A stretch of 19,600 bases of DNA from JBBCJM01 sp037190175 (GTDB lineage: Bacteria; Pseudomonadota; Alphaproteobacteria; Rhodobacterales; Rhodobacteraceae). This document shows positions 7,946 through 15,096 of the stretch, one piece after another. The notes below the pieces were generated by a model that was not told where the DNA came from, searched no databases, and saw only the letters and a list, made by a program, of their open reading frames with translations. Made by a program: the position numbers and the translations under genes. Positions within the stretch are counted from its first letter, which is position 1, and each line of letters starts with the position of its first letter. The stretch lies in the NCBI GenBank assembly GCA_037190175.1, contig JBBCJM010000210.1, positions 1 to 19,600 of the forward strand. Direction: 5' to 3'.

Positions 7946-8449
7946 TTAAGCGCGTCCGTAGGCCTCGGCAATGGCGACCTTCAGCGCCGCGGCCGCATCG
8001 TGGTCGGCCCAGGAGGCCAGCTGGAAGGCCGGGTAGAACCGTTCGGCCGACATCACCGCGGCGCCGATCAGCCGGTCGATCTGCTCGGGCGCCGCGGTCT
8101 GGCCGCCGGCGAGGCAGAGCCCATAGCGCCAGACCATCAGCTTCTGCTCGGCCCACCAGGTGAAGGCGCCGTGCCAGACCATGTCGTTGCAGCGGTTCAG
8201 GAGGTCGTGCAGCACCTCGATCCGCTCGGCCGGCGGCTCCATCTCGAAGGTGCAGATCAGCCGCAGCGTCTCGTCGGCGGGCGACCAGGCCAGCGTCAGC
8301 GAATAGGTGCGCCACTGGCCCTCGACCGCCATGGCGATCTGGTCCTCGGTCACCCGGTCGAACTCCCAGTCGTGGTGTTCGGCCAGGGTTTCCACGATGT
8401 CGATGGGGTGGAGGTCCTCGCTCGTCAGCAGATCTTCGGAAAGCGACAT
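7946..8449 (-). CDS. YbjN domain-containing protein
   Basis: A 167-residue soluble protein of the YbjN family. Family-typical features are the N-terminal helix with PIDIVETLAEHHDWEFDRV, the beta segment with VEGQWRTYSLTLAW (43-56), the conserved LICTFEMEPP, and NRCNDMVWHGAFTWW in the middle. Members have a fold like type III secretion chaperones. In E. coli YbjN is linked to stress and motility phenotypes, without a defined biochemical activity. It is the first gene of the minus-strand block with proC, csaA, the dehydrogenase and the sulfotransferase. The ATG is preceded by GAGG at 7-base spacing, and the 147-bp gap upstream probably holds the operon promoter. Confidence 0.88.
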   Translation of the reverse strand: MSLSEDLLTSEDLHPIDIVETLAEHHDWEFDRVTEDQIAMAVEGQWRTYSLTLAWSPADETLRLICTFEMEPPAERIEVLHDLLNRCNDMVWHGAFTWWAEQKLMVWRYGLCLAGGQTAAPEQIDRLIGAAVMSAERFYPAFQLASWADHDAAAALKVAIAEAYGRA

Positions 8450-8596
8450 GGCCCGGCCTCATGATGATGCCCTTCGGGCCGCAGGGGACCCCATGGGCTT
8501 GGGTCTCTGGCAAGGTCAAGCGTTTGCCTGCCGCCGACCTTACTATATATGGTGGGGCCGCGGGCAAAGCCTGTAAAGCGTTTTTTCTGTGGAGAA
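8450..8596 (-). promoter_or_regulatory. AT-rich island, probable promoter region of the ybjN-proC operon
   Basis: This 147-bp gap lies between the SulP stop and the ybjN start. It contains an AT-rich patch at 8541-8550. On the minus strand this reads TATAGT (8547-8542), five of six to a -10 box and followed by AA. No convincing -35 box lies 16-18 bases upstream (GCTTTG at 17). No clear terminator hairpin with a T-tract was found after SulP. The short open frames crossing it look non-coding. Confidence 0.4.
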
Positions 8597-10300
8597 CTAG
8601 GGAACCAGCGCACACCATGCGTCGTACTGGGCCAGGAACACCCGGCCGTTCAGATGCGCCATGAGGTCGGTGCCGCGCAGGCGATCCATCACCGGGCCCT
8701 TCACTTCGGAGAGATGCAGCCCGATCCCCATGTCGCGCAGGCGGCGGTTGACCTCCTCCAGCGTCTCCAGCGCCGAGTAGTCGATCTCGTTCACCGCCGA
8801 GCACATCAGCACCACATGCCGGATCGGGCAGTCGGTGGCGACGCGGTTCAGGATCATCTCCTCCAGGAACCGGGTGTTGACGAAATACAGGCTCTCGTCC
8901 ACCCGCAGGGTCAGGACGGTGGGGTGGGTCTCCACCCGGTGGCGGTTGACGTTGCGGAAGTGGTGGGTGCCGGGCACCAGCCCCACCTCGGCCACATGCG
9001 GGCGCGAGGTCTTCCACAGGTGCAGCGCGATGGAGAGCACGACGCCGGCCAGCACCCCGCTTTCCACCCCCGCGCCCAGCGTCACCACGATGGTGGCGGT
9101 GACGGCGGCGAAGTCGGCGCGGGAATAGGCCCAGGTCTTGCCGAGGATCGAGAGGTCCACCAGGCTCAGCACCGCCACGATGATGGTGGCGGCCAGCGTC
9201 GCCTGCGGCAGGAAGTGGATGAGCGGGGTCAGCGCCACCGCGGCCAGCGCCAGCCCTGCGGCCGTGAAGGCCCCGGCCGCCGGCGTCTCGGCGCCCGCGT
9301 CGAAGTTCACCACCGAACGGGCGAAGCCCCCGGTCACCGGATAGCCCCCCGTGAGCGCCGCGCCGATGTTGGCGGCGCCCAGCCCGATCAGCTCCTGGTC
9401 CGGGGCGATGCGCTGGCGGCGGCGGGCGGCCAGGGTCTGCGCCACCGAGACCGATTCGACGAAGCCGATGATGGAGATCATCAAGGCGGGCAGGATCAGG
9501 GCGGAGACCAGGTCCGGGGCCAGCGGCGGCAGGGTCAGCGGCGGCAGGCCCTGCGGCACCTCGCCCACGATCCGCACGCCCCGCGCGTCGAGGCCCAGCG
9601 CCCAGACCGCCAGCGTGGTCGCCACCACCGCCCCCACCGGGCCCGCGCGCACCAGGATATCGGCGGGCCGCGGGGCCAGGCCGAGGCGGATCAGCGCCGG
9701 CTTCATCCCCCTGCGCACCCAGATCAGGAAGGCGGTGGCGGCGATGCCGATCGCGGCGGTGAAGGGGTTGGTCTGCGCCACCTCCCCCGCGAGGCTGAGC
9801 AGGATCTCGGGCAGCGTATCGCCCCCGCCCGGCAGGCCCAGGATGTGGCGGATCTGCCCCGCGGCGATCATCAGCCCCGCGGCGGTGATGAAGCCCGCGA
9901 TCACCGGATGGCTCAGCGCATTGGCCAGGAATCCCAGCCGGAACAGGCCCATGACCAGCAGGATGCCGCCCGACAACAGCGCCAGCGTCAGCGCCGCGGC
10001 GGCATAGCCGGCCGTCCCCTGTTCCGCCACCTGCCCCAGCGCCGCGGCGGTCATCAGCGAGACCACCGCCACCGGCCCCACCGCCAGCGCCCGGCTGGTG
10101 CCGAACACCGCGTAAAGCAGGATCGGCAGGATCGAGGCATAGATCCCGGTCTCGGGCGGCAGGCCGGCCAGCATCGCATAGGCCAGCGACTGCGGGATCA
10201 GCATGATGGTGACCACCACCGCGGCCACCAGGTCGTTGGCGAGCGCGCTGCGGGTATAGGCAGGCCCCCAGGTCAGGATCGGCAGATAGCGGCGCAGCAT
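8597..10300 (-). CDS. SulP family inorganic anion transporter with STAS domain
   Basis: A 567-residue SulP/SLC26 transporter of the inner membrane. The transport domain (about 1-430) shows the family features VVVTIMLIPQSLAYAMLAG near the start and GLYASI-like GIYASILPILLYAVFGTSRALAVGP, followed by many hydrophobic segments. The cytoplasmic STAS domain begins near residue 458, with the phosphorylation-loop pattern NEIDYSAL (Asp507, Ser509). SulP proteins carry sulfate, bicarbonate or related anions. The start codon directly abuts the stop of the persulfide dioxygenase gene (TAG then ATG), so they are co-expressed. This suggests the anion moved is a sulfur oxyanion, which is inference. The ribosome site is weak, consistent with coupling. 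Confidence 0.93.
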   Translation of the reverse strand: MLRRYLPILTWGPAYTRSALANDLVAAVVVTIMLIPQSLAYAMLAGLPPETGIYASILPILLYAVFGTSRALAVGPVAVVSLMTAAALGQVAEQGTAGYAAAALTLALLSGGILLVMGLFRLGFLANALSHPVIAGFITAAGLMIAAGQIRHILGLPGGGDTLPEILLSLAGEVAQTNPFTAAIGIAATAFLIWVRRGMKPALIRLGLAPRPADILVRAGPVGAVVATTLAVWALGLDARGVRIVGEVPQGLPPLTLPPLAPDLVSALILPALMISIIGFVESVSVAQTLAARRRQRIAPDQELIGLGAANIGAALTGGYPVTGGFARSVVNFDAGAETPAAGAFTAAGLALAAVALTPLIHFLPQATLAATIIVAVLSLVDLSILGKTWAYSRADFAAVTATIVVTLGAGVESGVLAGVVLSIALHLWKTSRPHVAEVGLVPGTHHFRNVNRHRVETHPTVLTLRVDESLYFVNTRFLEEMILNRVATDCPIRHVVLMCSAVNEIDYSALETLEEVNRRLRDMGIGLHLSEVKGPVMDRLRGTDLMAHLNGRVFLAQYDAWCALVP

Positions 10301-11176
10301 CTAGAGCCCGTTGACCGGCACCTTCAGCATCGGGCGGCCGGAGGGGTCGGTCGGCACCTCGCCCGCGCGCATGTTGACCTGAAGCGAGGGGATGATCAGC
10401 TTCGGCATCGCGAGCGTGGCGTCGCGCGCCTGCCGCAGCGCCACGAACTCCTCGCGGGTGGTGCCGCGGCCGACATGGATGTTGTGCGCCTTCTCCTCGG
10501 CCACCGTGGTTTCCCAGCGGATCTCCCGCCCGTTCGGGCCATAGTCGTGGCACATGAAAAGCCGCGTTGCGTCGGGCAGCGCCAGCACCTTCTGGATGCT
10601 GTCGTACAGCACCCCGGCATCCCCGCCGGGGAAGTCGGCGCGGGCCGAGCCGCCGTCGGGCATGAACAGCGTATCGCCCACGAAGGCCGCATCGCCGATC
10701 ACATGGGTCATGCAGGCGGGCGTATGGCCGGGGGTATGGATCACCCGGGCCGGCATGGTGCCGATCTCGTAGGTGTCGCCATCCGCGAACAGCCGGTCGA
10801 ACTGCGAGCCGTCGCGCTGGAACTCGGTGCCCTCGTTGAAGACTTTGCCGAAGGTCTCCTGCACCACGGTGATCTTTTCGCCGATGCCGATCCTGCCCCC
10901 CAGCCGCCCCTGGATATAGGGCGCGGCGGAGAGGTGGTCGGCGTGGACATGGGTCTCGATGATCCATGTGAGCCGCAGGCCGCGTTCGCGGATGCGGGCG
11001 ATCAGGCGGTCGGCGTGGTCGAAGGTGATGCGGCCGGCGGCATAGTCGATGTCCATCACGCTGTCGATCACCGCGCAGGCGTCCGAGGCCGGGTCCTTCA
11101 CGATATAGCTGATGGTGTTGGTGGCGGGGTCGAAGAAGCCTTCGACCTCGGGGCGGATCACGGCAGGTTGGGTCAT
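10301..11176 (-). CDS. MBL-fold persulfide dioxygenase (ETHE1/Blh type)
   Basis: A 291-residue metallo-beta-lactamase-fold protein. The motif THVHADH (75-81) gives His76, His78, Asp80 and His81. His151 (TPGHTPA), Asp168 (VGDTLF) and His210 (CHDYGP) complete the site. In ETHE1-type persulfide dioxygenases a single Fe(II) is held by two His and one Asp, here best matched by His76, His151 and Asp168. The ARADFPGGDAGVLYDS stretch is also typical. The enzyme oxidises glutathione persulfide to sulfite and glutathione. The ATG at 11176 is chosen because GGAG lies six bases upstream and the protein starts in register with family members. ATGs at 11203 and 11299 are alternatives. Neighbours DUF2892 and SulP fit a sulfide-detoxification operon like those of BigR/SqrR regulons. 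Confidence 0.9.
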   Translation of the reverse strand: MTQPAVIRPEVEGFFDPATNTISYIVKDPASDACAVIDSVMDIDYAAGRITFDHADRLIARIRERGLRLTWIIETHVHADHLSAAPYIQGRLGGRIGIGEKITVVQETFGKVFNEGTEFQRDGSQFDRLFADGDTYEIGTMPARVIHTPGHTPACMTHVIGDAAFVGDTLFMPDGGSARADFPGGDAGVLYDSIQKVLALPDATRLFMCHDYGPNGREIRWETTVAEEKAHNIHVGRGTTREEFVALRQARDATLAMPKLIIPSLQVNMRAGEVPTDPSGRPMLKVPVNGL

Positions 11177-11206
11177 TTCGGGCTCCGGAACGCGGGAGAT
11201 CATGGG

Positions 11207-11236
11207 CGCCGCCCTCGCCGGCCGGCGAAGGCGGTG
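11207..11236 (-). promoter_or_regulatory. 30-bp GC-rich intercistronic palindrome
   Basis: Two 15-base arms centred between 11221 and 11222 pair at 13 of 15 positions as DNA. In the minus-strand transcript one of the two mismatches becomes a G-U wobble. The core is CGCCGGCCGGCG (11216-11227). It lies 17 bases after the DUF2892 stop and 30 bases before the dioxygenase start. No T-tract follows, so an mRNA-stabilising or partial terminator hairpin is likelier than a full terminator. Confidence 0.6.
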
Positions 11237-11253
11237 CACGGATCTCCCTGCGC

Positions 11254-11454
11254 TCAGATCTTGCAGGTGTTGATGCCGAGCAGGCGATAGAGCGGGCACA
11301 TGCTGAGCGCGGCGGTGGCCAGCAGCACGATGCCCACGATGGCCGCCACCGCGGTCCAGAGCGTGGAGGCGATGGTGAAGAAGGCGAGGTACAGCAGCAC
11401 CAGCCCCAGCACGGCGCGGGCCAGACGGTCGATGCTTCCGACATTGTGGGTCAT
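11254..11454 (-). CDS. DUF2892 (YgaP-type) small membrane protein
   Basis: A 66-residue protein with two predicted membrane helices (about 13-31 and 34-51) and the family-typical C-terminus CPLYRLLGINTC. The two cysteines are Cys53 and Cys64. The domain occurs alone or as the membrane part of rhodanese proteins such as YgaP, and small stand-alone versions recur beside persulfide dioxygenase genes. A role in handling sulfane sulfur at the membrane is plausible but unproven. It is the first gene of the sulfur block. AAGGGA stands about eight bases before the ATG. Its start lies 39 bp from the end of the DUF1850 gene, so the promoter is in that small gap or inside DUF1850. Confidence 0.9.
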   Translation of the reverse strand: MTHNVGSIDRLARAVLGLVLLYLAFFTIASTLWTAVAAIVGIVLLATAALSMCPLYRLLGINTCKI

Positions 11455-11493
11455 GGCTGATTCCCTTTCTGTTGCGGCGCTACTATAGCGCGG
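11455..11493 (-). promoter_or_regulatory. Possible promoter of the sulfur operon
   Basis: The 39-bp gap between DUF1850 and DUF2892 contains, on the minus strand, TATAGT (11487-11482), five of six to a -10 box and followed by AG, and the ribosome site AAGGGA. The -35 position falls in GC-rich coding sequence without a match. TATAGTA also appears upstream of the ybjN operon. No ATTC/GAAT inverted pair of the SqrR/BigR type was found. Confidence 0.3.
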
Positions 11494-11874
11494 TCATGGC
11501 GGGGGCGGGGCACAGTCCGGCGCCGACCACAGGCGGACGGGCGGGCCGGGCTCGGCGCCCAGCGTCAGGCAGGCGTCGCCCGCGCAGAGCCGCCAGCCGC
11601 CGGGGGTGGCGCCCGAGGCCGCCAGCCAGACCTCGCGCTGCGGGGCCAGGGCGGGGCGATAGTGCCAGGCGCCGTCGCGGAAGGTGGCGCCCTCGGGCAC
11701 CTCCATCCCCGCGCCGGAGCCCGCGACGCGCCCCTCCACCGGGCGCAGGCCCCCGGGCGTGACCTCCCAGACCTCGTGCCAGGCGGTGCGCTCGACCGAA
11801 TGGGTCCAGTCCAGCGTGAAGCCGGTTGCCGCCAGCGCCAGCACCCCGGCGCCGGTGGCGATGCAGAGGCTCAT
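11494..11874 (-). CDS. DUF1850 protein linked to the TAXI-TRAP transporter
   Basis: A 126-residue protein of the DUF1850 family, recognisable from FTLDWTHSVERTAWHEVWEV (19-38) and the later GAGMEVPEGA (55-64). The first 20 residues are hydrophobic and may be a signal peptide or anchor, so the body should face the periplasm. Cys98 and Cys102 (CAGDAC has both) could form a disulfide. Members commonly follow TAXI-type TRAP permease genes. The biochemical role is undefined, though help with substrate handling or permease assembly is a reasonable guess. The ATG overlaps the permease stop as ATGA, so it is translationally coupled. An upstream in-frame extension to 12009 runs inside the permease gene and is a shadow. 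Confidence 0.88.
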   Translation of the reverse strand: MSLCIATGAGVLALAATGFTLDWTHSVERTAWHEVWEVTPGGLRPVEGRVAGSGAGMEVPEGATFRDGAWHYRPALAPQREVWLAASGATPGGWRLCAGDACLTLGAEPGPPVRLWSAPDCAPPPP

Positions 11875-14009
11875 GCCAGCGCGCGCCGCCGGTGGCGCAG
11901 CCAGTGCAGGCCGATCAAGAGCGCCGCACCCAGGAACCCGGCCTCGTCGCTGATGGGCAGGGCCAGCGCCAGCAGCGCGCCGGAGACCAGCGCGACGGCC
12001 CGTTCCCACAAGGCCATCGGCCCGATGAACCAGCCCACCACCGCCATGCCCCAGAGGCCCACGGCCAGGCAGGCCTTCAGCACGATATAGACCACCTCGA
12101 CCGGATAGCCCCAGGCCGCGGCGATCGGCCCGCCGTCCTGCAGGAACAGCGAGGGGGTATAGACCGCCATGAAGGGCAGCACGAAGCCGGCGATGGCGAG
12201 CTTGGTGGCGTCGATGGAGATCTTCAGGCCCGAGACCTTGGCCATCGGCGCCGCCGCGAAACAGGCCAGCGCCACCGGGGGCGTCAGATCGGCCATGATC
12301 CCGAAGTAGAACACGAACATGTGGCTGACCAGCAGCGGCACGCCCAGTTCCAGCAAGGCCGGGCCGGCCAGCGAGGAGGTGATGATGTAGTTGGGGATCG
12401 TGGGGATTCCCATGCCCAGGATCAGGCAGGTGATCATCACCAGGATCAGCGACAGGAACAGGTTCGACTCGCCCAGCCGGATCACCATGCCGATGAAGGT
12501 CGAGGCGATGCCGGTCAGGGTCAGCGTGCCGACCACGATGCCGACGATGGCGCAGGCGATGGCCACCGGCAGGGCGTTCCTTGCGCCTTCCGCCAGCGCA
12601 TCGCGGCAGATGGCCAGCGATTCATGCCCGCCGCGGATCACCACGCAGCCCAGCATCAGGATCGCCAGCACCGCAGCCAGGAAGTTCACCCCGTATTTCA
12701 GGAACAGCGAGGCGCCGATGCCCACCGCCAGCCAGAAGGCCAGCCGGAACGCCATGGGCCCGATGGCAGCGGCCAGCGGCATCCCCAGCACCAGCACCGC
12801 CACCAGCGCCAGCCCCATCGTGCCGGCGAAGATCGGGGTGTAGCCGGCGAACAGCAGGTAGACCAGCGCACCCAGCGGCAGCACCAGCGGCCATTGCTCG
12901 CGCACCGCCTGCCACGGGTTGGGCAGGCTCTCCTTCGGCAGCCCGCGCAGGCCCAGCTTGCCGGATTCGAGGAAGATCAGCCAGAAGCAGACCCCGAAGT
13001 ACAGAAGCGCCGGGATGATCGCCGCCTGCACCACCGCGGCATAGGGGATGTTCAGCGTCTCGGCCATGATGAAGGCCACCGCCCCCATCACCGGCGGCAT
13101 GATCTGCCCACCCATGGACGACGTGGCCTCCACCCCCCCGGCAAAGGCCGGGCGGAAGCCGAACTTCTTCATCAGCGGGATGGTGAACTGGCCCGAGGCC
13201 ACCACGTTGGCCACGCCCGAGCCCGAGATCGTGCCCATCAGCGCCGAGGACAGCACGCAGACCTGCGCCGGCCCGCCGCGCCAGCTTCCCACCAGCCCCA
13301 GCGCGAAGTCGTTGAAAAGCTTCAGCATCCCCGCCCGTTCCAGGAAGGCGGCGAAGACCACGAACAGGAAGATATAGGCCGAGGAGACATAGACCGGCGT
13401 GCCGTAGATGCCTTCGGTGCCGAAGCCGAAATGCTCGATGATGAGCGTGGTGTCATAGCCGCGATGCCGCAGGGTGCCCCAGAGATGCTGGCCGAAGAAG
13501 CAATAGGCCAGGAACAGCCCGGCGATGATGACCAGCGGCCAGCCCATCAGCCGCTTCGACAGCCAGAACACCAGGACGATCACCGTGGCGCCCACGATCA
13601 GGTCGGGGGTGGTCAGGAAGTTCGAGCGGCGGATGATGTCGGCGTAGAAGATCCAGTTGTAGAGCCCGGTGCCGAAGCCGATCAGCCCCAGCGCCCAGTA
13701 GAAGGCCCGGCTGAAAGGGTTGCGGGCCAAGAGATTGGCGATCAGCACGAAGCCCAGGAGCAGCACGAAGCCCACATGCATCGCCCGCACGATCTGGCTG
13801 GCCAGCGCCCCGTAGGCCGCGACCCAGAGCTGGAAGGCGGAGAAGGAGAACGCGATCCAGAACGCCACCTTCCCGGCCAGCCCGCGGCCGAAGCCCGGGG
13901 GCAGGCCCTCCACCGCCTCCTCGCCCGAGGGGCGGGTGTCGGCGTCGAGGTGGAAGGTCACATCGGGGGCGGCCCCTGCGGCGGGGGGTCTGGCGGTGGT
14001 CTCGGTCAA
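11871..14009 (-). CDS. TRAP transporter permease, fused 4TM/12TM (TAXI type), TTG start
   Basis: A 712-residue inner-membrane permease fusing the small (DctQ-like, about residues 45-180) and large (DctM-like, about 185-700) TRAP subunits. This fusion is typical of TAXI systems. Hydrophobic segments are spread throughout, and the signature ADLTPPVALACFAAAP lies at 573-588. It should drive ion-gradient-coupled uptake of an organic acid or similar solute delivered by the binding protein encoded just upstream. The first codon is TTG at 14009-14007, supported by GGGAG at 14022-14018 eight bases away. A GTG 16 codons downstream is the alternative. The substrate cannot be read from sequence. The last bases overlap the DUF1850 gene. 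Confidence 0.93.
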   Translation of the reverse strand: MTETTARPPAAGAAPDVTFHLDADTRPSGEEAVEGLPPGFGRGLAGKVAFWIAFSFSAFQLWVAAYGALASQIVRAMHVGFVLLLGFVLIANLLARNPFSRAFYWALGLIGFGTGLYNWIFYADIIRRSNFLTTPDLIVGATVIVLVFWLSKRLMGWPLVIIAGLFLAYCFFGQHLWGTLRHRGYDTTLIIEHFGFGTEGIYGTPVYVSSAYIFLFVVFAAFLERAGMLKLFNDFALGLVGSWRGGPAQVCVLSSALMGTISGSGVANVVASGQFTIPLMKKFGFRPAFAGGVEATSSMGGQIMPPVMGAVAFIMAETLNIPYAAVVQAAIIPALLYFGVCFWLIFLESGKLGLRGLPKESLPNPWQAVREQWPLVLPLGALVYLLFAGYTPIFAGTMGLALVAVLVLGMPLAAAIGPMAFRLAFWLAVGIGASLFLKYGVNFLAAVLAILMLGCVVIRGGHESLAICRDALAEGARNALPVAIACAIVGIVVGTLTLTGIASTFIGMVIRLGESNLFLSLILVMITCLILGMGIPTIPNYIITSSLAGPALLELGVPLLVSHMFVFYFGIMADLTPPVALACFAAAPMAKVSGLKISIDATKLAIAGFVLPFMAVYTPSLFLQDGGPIAAAWGYPVEVVYIVLKACLAVGLWGMAVVGWFIGPMALWERAVALVSGALLALALPISDEAGFLGAALLIGLHWLRHRRRALA

Positions 14010-14017
14010 GGGCGGCG

Positions 14018-14022
14018 CTCCC
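14018..14022 (-). promoter_or_regulatory. Ribosome binding site supporting the TTG start of the permease
   Basis: GGGAG on the minus strand lies eight bases upstream of TTG at 14009 and just downstream of the intercistronic hairpin. No ATG is available in the first tens of codons, so this site favours TTG initiation. Confidence 0.6.
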
Positions 14023-14031
14023 GCGGGGAAG

Positions 14032-14061
14032 GGCGCCGCGCCCGGTCAGGGGCGCGGCGCC
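14032..14061 (-). promoter_or_regulatory. Intercistronic hairpin with perfect 12-bp stem
   Basis: GGCGCCGCGCCC (14032-14043) and its exact reverse complement (14050-14061) enclose a 6-base loop. On the transcript the hairpin begins six bases after the stop of the binding-protein gene and ends 22 bases before the permease start. There is no T-tract. Such hairpins after periplasmic binding-protein genes usually protect the upstream message or reduce read-through, giving more binding protein than permease. Confidence 0.75.
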
Positions 14062-14067
14062 GGCCTG

Positions 14068-15021
14068 TCACTGCAATACGCCGACTTCGCGGTAGTAGCG
14101 TTCGGCGCCCGGATGCAGCGGGATCGGCAGCCCCTCGATGGCCTTGGTCACGTCGATGGCCGCGGCGGCGGAGTGCGAGGCGATCATCTTGTCGAGGTTC
14201 TCGAACATCAGCTTGGTCATCTGGTAGACCCGCTCCTCGCTGACCGCATCCGAGGTGACCAGCAGGTTGCCCACCGCGGCGGTCGGCACGTCCTCGGTCT
14301 GCCCGTCATAGGTGCCGGCGGGGATCACCGCGGGCAGGAAGGGCGCGCCGATGGATTCCACCGCCTCGGCCGGGATCGCCACCACGGTAATCTTGTGGGT
14401 GGTGGACAGGTCCTTGATCGAGGCCACGCCCAGCCCCGCGGATTGCAGCGTGACCTGCAGCTGGCCGTTCTTGATCAGTTCGGCGGATTCGGCGAAGGGC
14501 AGGTATTCCACCCGGCCGGCGTCCTCGTAGCTCAGCCCCACGGCCTTGAAGATCTCGCGGGCGTTGAGTTCGGTGCCCGAGGCCGGCGCGCCGACCGAGA
14601 TCGACTTGCCGCGCAGGTCCTCGACCGTGGCGACATTGGCCTCGGCGGCCGCGACGATCTGGATGTAGTTGGGATAGATCGCCCCGATGGCGCGCAGGTT
14701 GGTCAGCGGCGCGGGGAACCCGGCCTCCTGGTTGCCGTCGCGGGCGGCCACCACGCTGTCGCCCAGCGTGAAGGCGATCTCGCCGCGGCCCGAGGCCAGC
14801 AGGTTCAGGTTCTCGACCGAGGCCTTGGTGGCCTGCACCTGGGTGCGCACCCCGGGGATGCCGGCGGCATAGATCTCGGACAGCGCCACGCCCAGCGGGT
14901 AGTAGACCCCCGAGGTGCCGCCGGTGAGCACGTTGATGAAATCCTGCGCGCGGGCCTGCTGCGGGGCGGTCAGGCACAGGGCGGCAAGGCCGGCCACGGC
15001 CGGGATCAGGGGCAGTCTCAT
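14068..15021 (-). CDS. TAXI family TRAP transporter solute-binding protein
   Basis: A 317-residue periplasmic protein with a clear signal peptide (residues 1-25, cleavage likely after ARA before QDF). The mature N-terminus carries the TAXI signature region TGGTSGVYYPLGVALSEIY, followed by a typical type-II binding-protein body with GEIAFTLGDS, GKSISVGAPASGTELNAREI and EGLPIPLHPGAERYYRE at the end. It captures a solute and delivers it to the 4TM/12TM permease encoded downstream. The ATG at 15021 has GGGAGG (15035-15030) eight bases before it and starts exactly at the signal peptide. The longer frame to 15120 reads through the leader repeats. Some TAXI proteins bind glutamate or other carboxylates, but the ligand here is unknown. 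Confidence 0.94.
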   Translation of the reverse strand: MRLPLIPAVAGLAALCLTAPQQARAQDFINVLTGGTSGVYYPLGVALSEIYAAGIPGVRTQVQATKASVENLNLLASGRGEIAFTLGDSVVAARDGNQEAGFPAPLTNLRAIGAIYPNYIQIVAAAEANVATVEDLRGKSISVGAPASGTELNAREIFKAVGLSYEDAGRVEYLPFAESAELIKNGQLQVTLQSAGLGVASIKDLSTTHKITVVAIPAEAVESIGAPFLPAVIPAGTYDGQTEDVPTAAVGNLLVTSDAVSEERVYQMTKLMFENLDKMIASHSAAAAIDVTKAIEGLPIPLHPGAERYYREVGVLQ

Positions 15022-15039
15022 GGGGTCGTCCTCCCGTTT

Positions 15040-15067
15040 CTTGGTTCTGAGCGGAAAGAGAACCAAG
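15040..15067. promoter_or_regulatory. 9-bp inverted repeat upstream of the TAXI operon
   Basis: CTTGGTTCT (15040-15048) and AGAACCAAG (15059-15067) form a perfect inverted repeat with a 10-base spacer. It ends 19 bases before the TAXI start codon and five bases before its ribosome site. It is unusually AT-rich for this genome. It could be an operator for a dimeric repressor or a 5'-leader hairpin. A further small inverted pair, TTGCC/GGCAA, lies next to it at 15069-15084. Confidence 0.6.
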
Positions 15068-15096
15068 TTTGCCGCGGGGGGCAAGGAGAAATGCCC

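Noticed and set aside
7921..7971. Upstream ProC start at 7971
   Set aside because: It would overlap ybjN, and the added residues precede the normal start of the Rossmann strand. AAGGGGG supports 7920.
8565..8586. Candidate terminator ending in TTTTTT
   Set aside because: The AAAGC units before the T-run are direct, not inverted, repeats, so no stem forms. It is also on the strand opposite to the surrounding genes.
8461..8664. Possible short plus-strand gene in the SulP-ybjN gap
   Set aside because: It has no ribosome site or family features, contains rare A/T-rich codons and runs into SulP on the opposite strand.
7755..11444. A 1229-codon open frame on the minus strand
   Set aside because: It is an alternative frame over SulP and the dioxygenase. 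The real proteins with conserved motifs lie in other frames, and its product is low-complexity Arg/Gly/Pro-rich, as expected from high-GC codon bias.
11455..11500. SqrR/BigR-type operator upstream of the sulfur operon
   Set aside because: GAAT occurs once, but no ATTC partner at suitable spacing is present.
11826..14243. An 805-codon open frame antisense to the TRAP permease
   Set aside because: It is a Gln/His/Arg-rich shadow of a membrane-protein gene in high-GC DNA, without motifs.
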